Positions 22,660 to 22,717 of a stretch of 22,717 bases of DNA are shown here, piece by piece. The notes beneath the pieces are model-generated. The model did not search any database. It saw nothing but the letters and a program-made list of their open reading frames with translations, and was not told the origin of the DNA. The stretch lies in the IMG/VR virus record IMGVR_UViG_3300032032_000029, positions 1-22,717 of that record; one strand, written 5' to 3'. The number at the start of each line of letters is the position of its first letter. The stretch's first letter is position 1. The position numbers and the translations under genes were made by a program. The stretch comes from a virus.

Positions 22660-22717
22660 TCAGCGGAACTCCCACATGTGACTCATGTCTCCGTACTCAT
22701 CTACCTTCCAGTTACTA
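22660..22717 (-). CDS. C-terminal end of an upstream gene, possibly terminase large subunit gp17
   Basis: An open frame enters from the window edge and ends with TGA at 22660-22662, giving the last 18 residues (ending DMSHMWEFR). In T4-like phages the gene directly before the sheath gene is the terminase large subunit, so gp17 is the first guess. The tail is too short for recognition, and the call rests on position only. Confidence 0.4.
   Translation of the reverse strand, partial: SNWKVDEYGDMSHMWEFR

Noticed and set aside
1-22717. tRNA genes, CRISPR arrays, insertion sequences, attachment sites
   Set aside because: Gaps between genes are too short for tRNAs (the longest is about 110 bases), no repeated spacer pattern or transposase is seen, and no direct-repeat borders were noticed.

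Overview
The window is a block of a T4-like (Straboviridae/cyanomyovirus-type) phage genome, almost certainly infecting a marine cyanobacterium. Every credible gene lies on the minus strand, so transcription runs from high to low coordinates. The order of recognisable T4-type core genes is (gp17?)-18-19-20-prohead core-21-22-23, then a tail-tube-family protein, uvsY, uvsW, 55, 47, 46, 45 and 44. The cyanobacterial link rests on a DUF3110 protein (a family typical of cyanobacteria and plastids) between gp47 and gp46, a CobS-like AAA+ ATPase of the kind carried by marine cyanomyoviruses, several small Fe(II)/2-oxoglutarate (2OG) oxygenases, and the cyanophage-style linkage 23-uvsY-uvsW-55-47-46-45-44. 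This is inference from gene content; no search was run.

Right part (about 22.7 to 14.9 kb), virion module: the end of an upstream gene, tail sheath gp18, tail tube gp19, portal gp20, a small acidic prohead-core protein, prohead protease gp21, scaffold gp22 and major capsid gp23. T4-type late promoter boxes (NATAAATA) precede gp18, the core protein and gp22, with a weaker one before gp20. A UUCG-loop terminator closes the module right after gp23, and a new late box follows it.

Middle part (about 14.8 to 7.0 kb), mixed late structural and recombination operon: two small unknown genes, a gp19/gp54-family structural protein, a TauD-like dioxygenase, UvsY, UvsW, a small unknown, the late sigma factor gp55, gp47 (Mre11/SbcD), DUF3110 and gp46 (Rad50/SbcC). 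Most junctions are 1-base gaps or short overlaps, implying translational coupling. gp55 has its own host-type sigma-70 promoter whose spacer is filled by an inverted repeat.

Left part (about 7.0 to 0 kb), accessory plus replication: a small unknown, a 710-residue HExxH metallopeptidase-like protein with a VWA domain, a 2OG oxygenase, a CobS/MoxR-like AAA+ ATPase, a DUF3310 protein, sliding clamp gp45, another 2OG oxygenase, clamp loader gp44 and the start of what looks like a further 2OG oxygenase. The AAA+ and HExxH-VWA genes carry the same palindromic leader element at the same distance from their start codons; this is the most interesting unexplained signal here.

The genes fit together as follows: gp45/gp44 build the replisome clamp and attract gp55-bearing RNA polymerase to late boxes; gp46/47, UvsY and UvsW run recombination-dependent replication; gp20-23 build and mature the head; gp18/19 build the tail. 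No tRNA, rRNA, CRISPR array, insertion sequence or plus-strand gene was found. No gene-free stretch exceeds about 110 bases.
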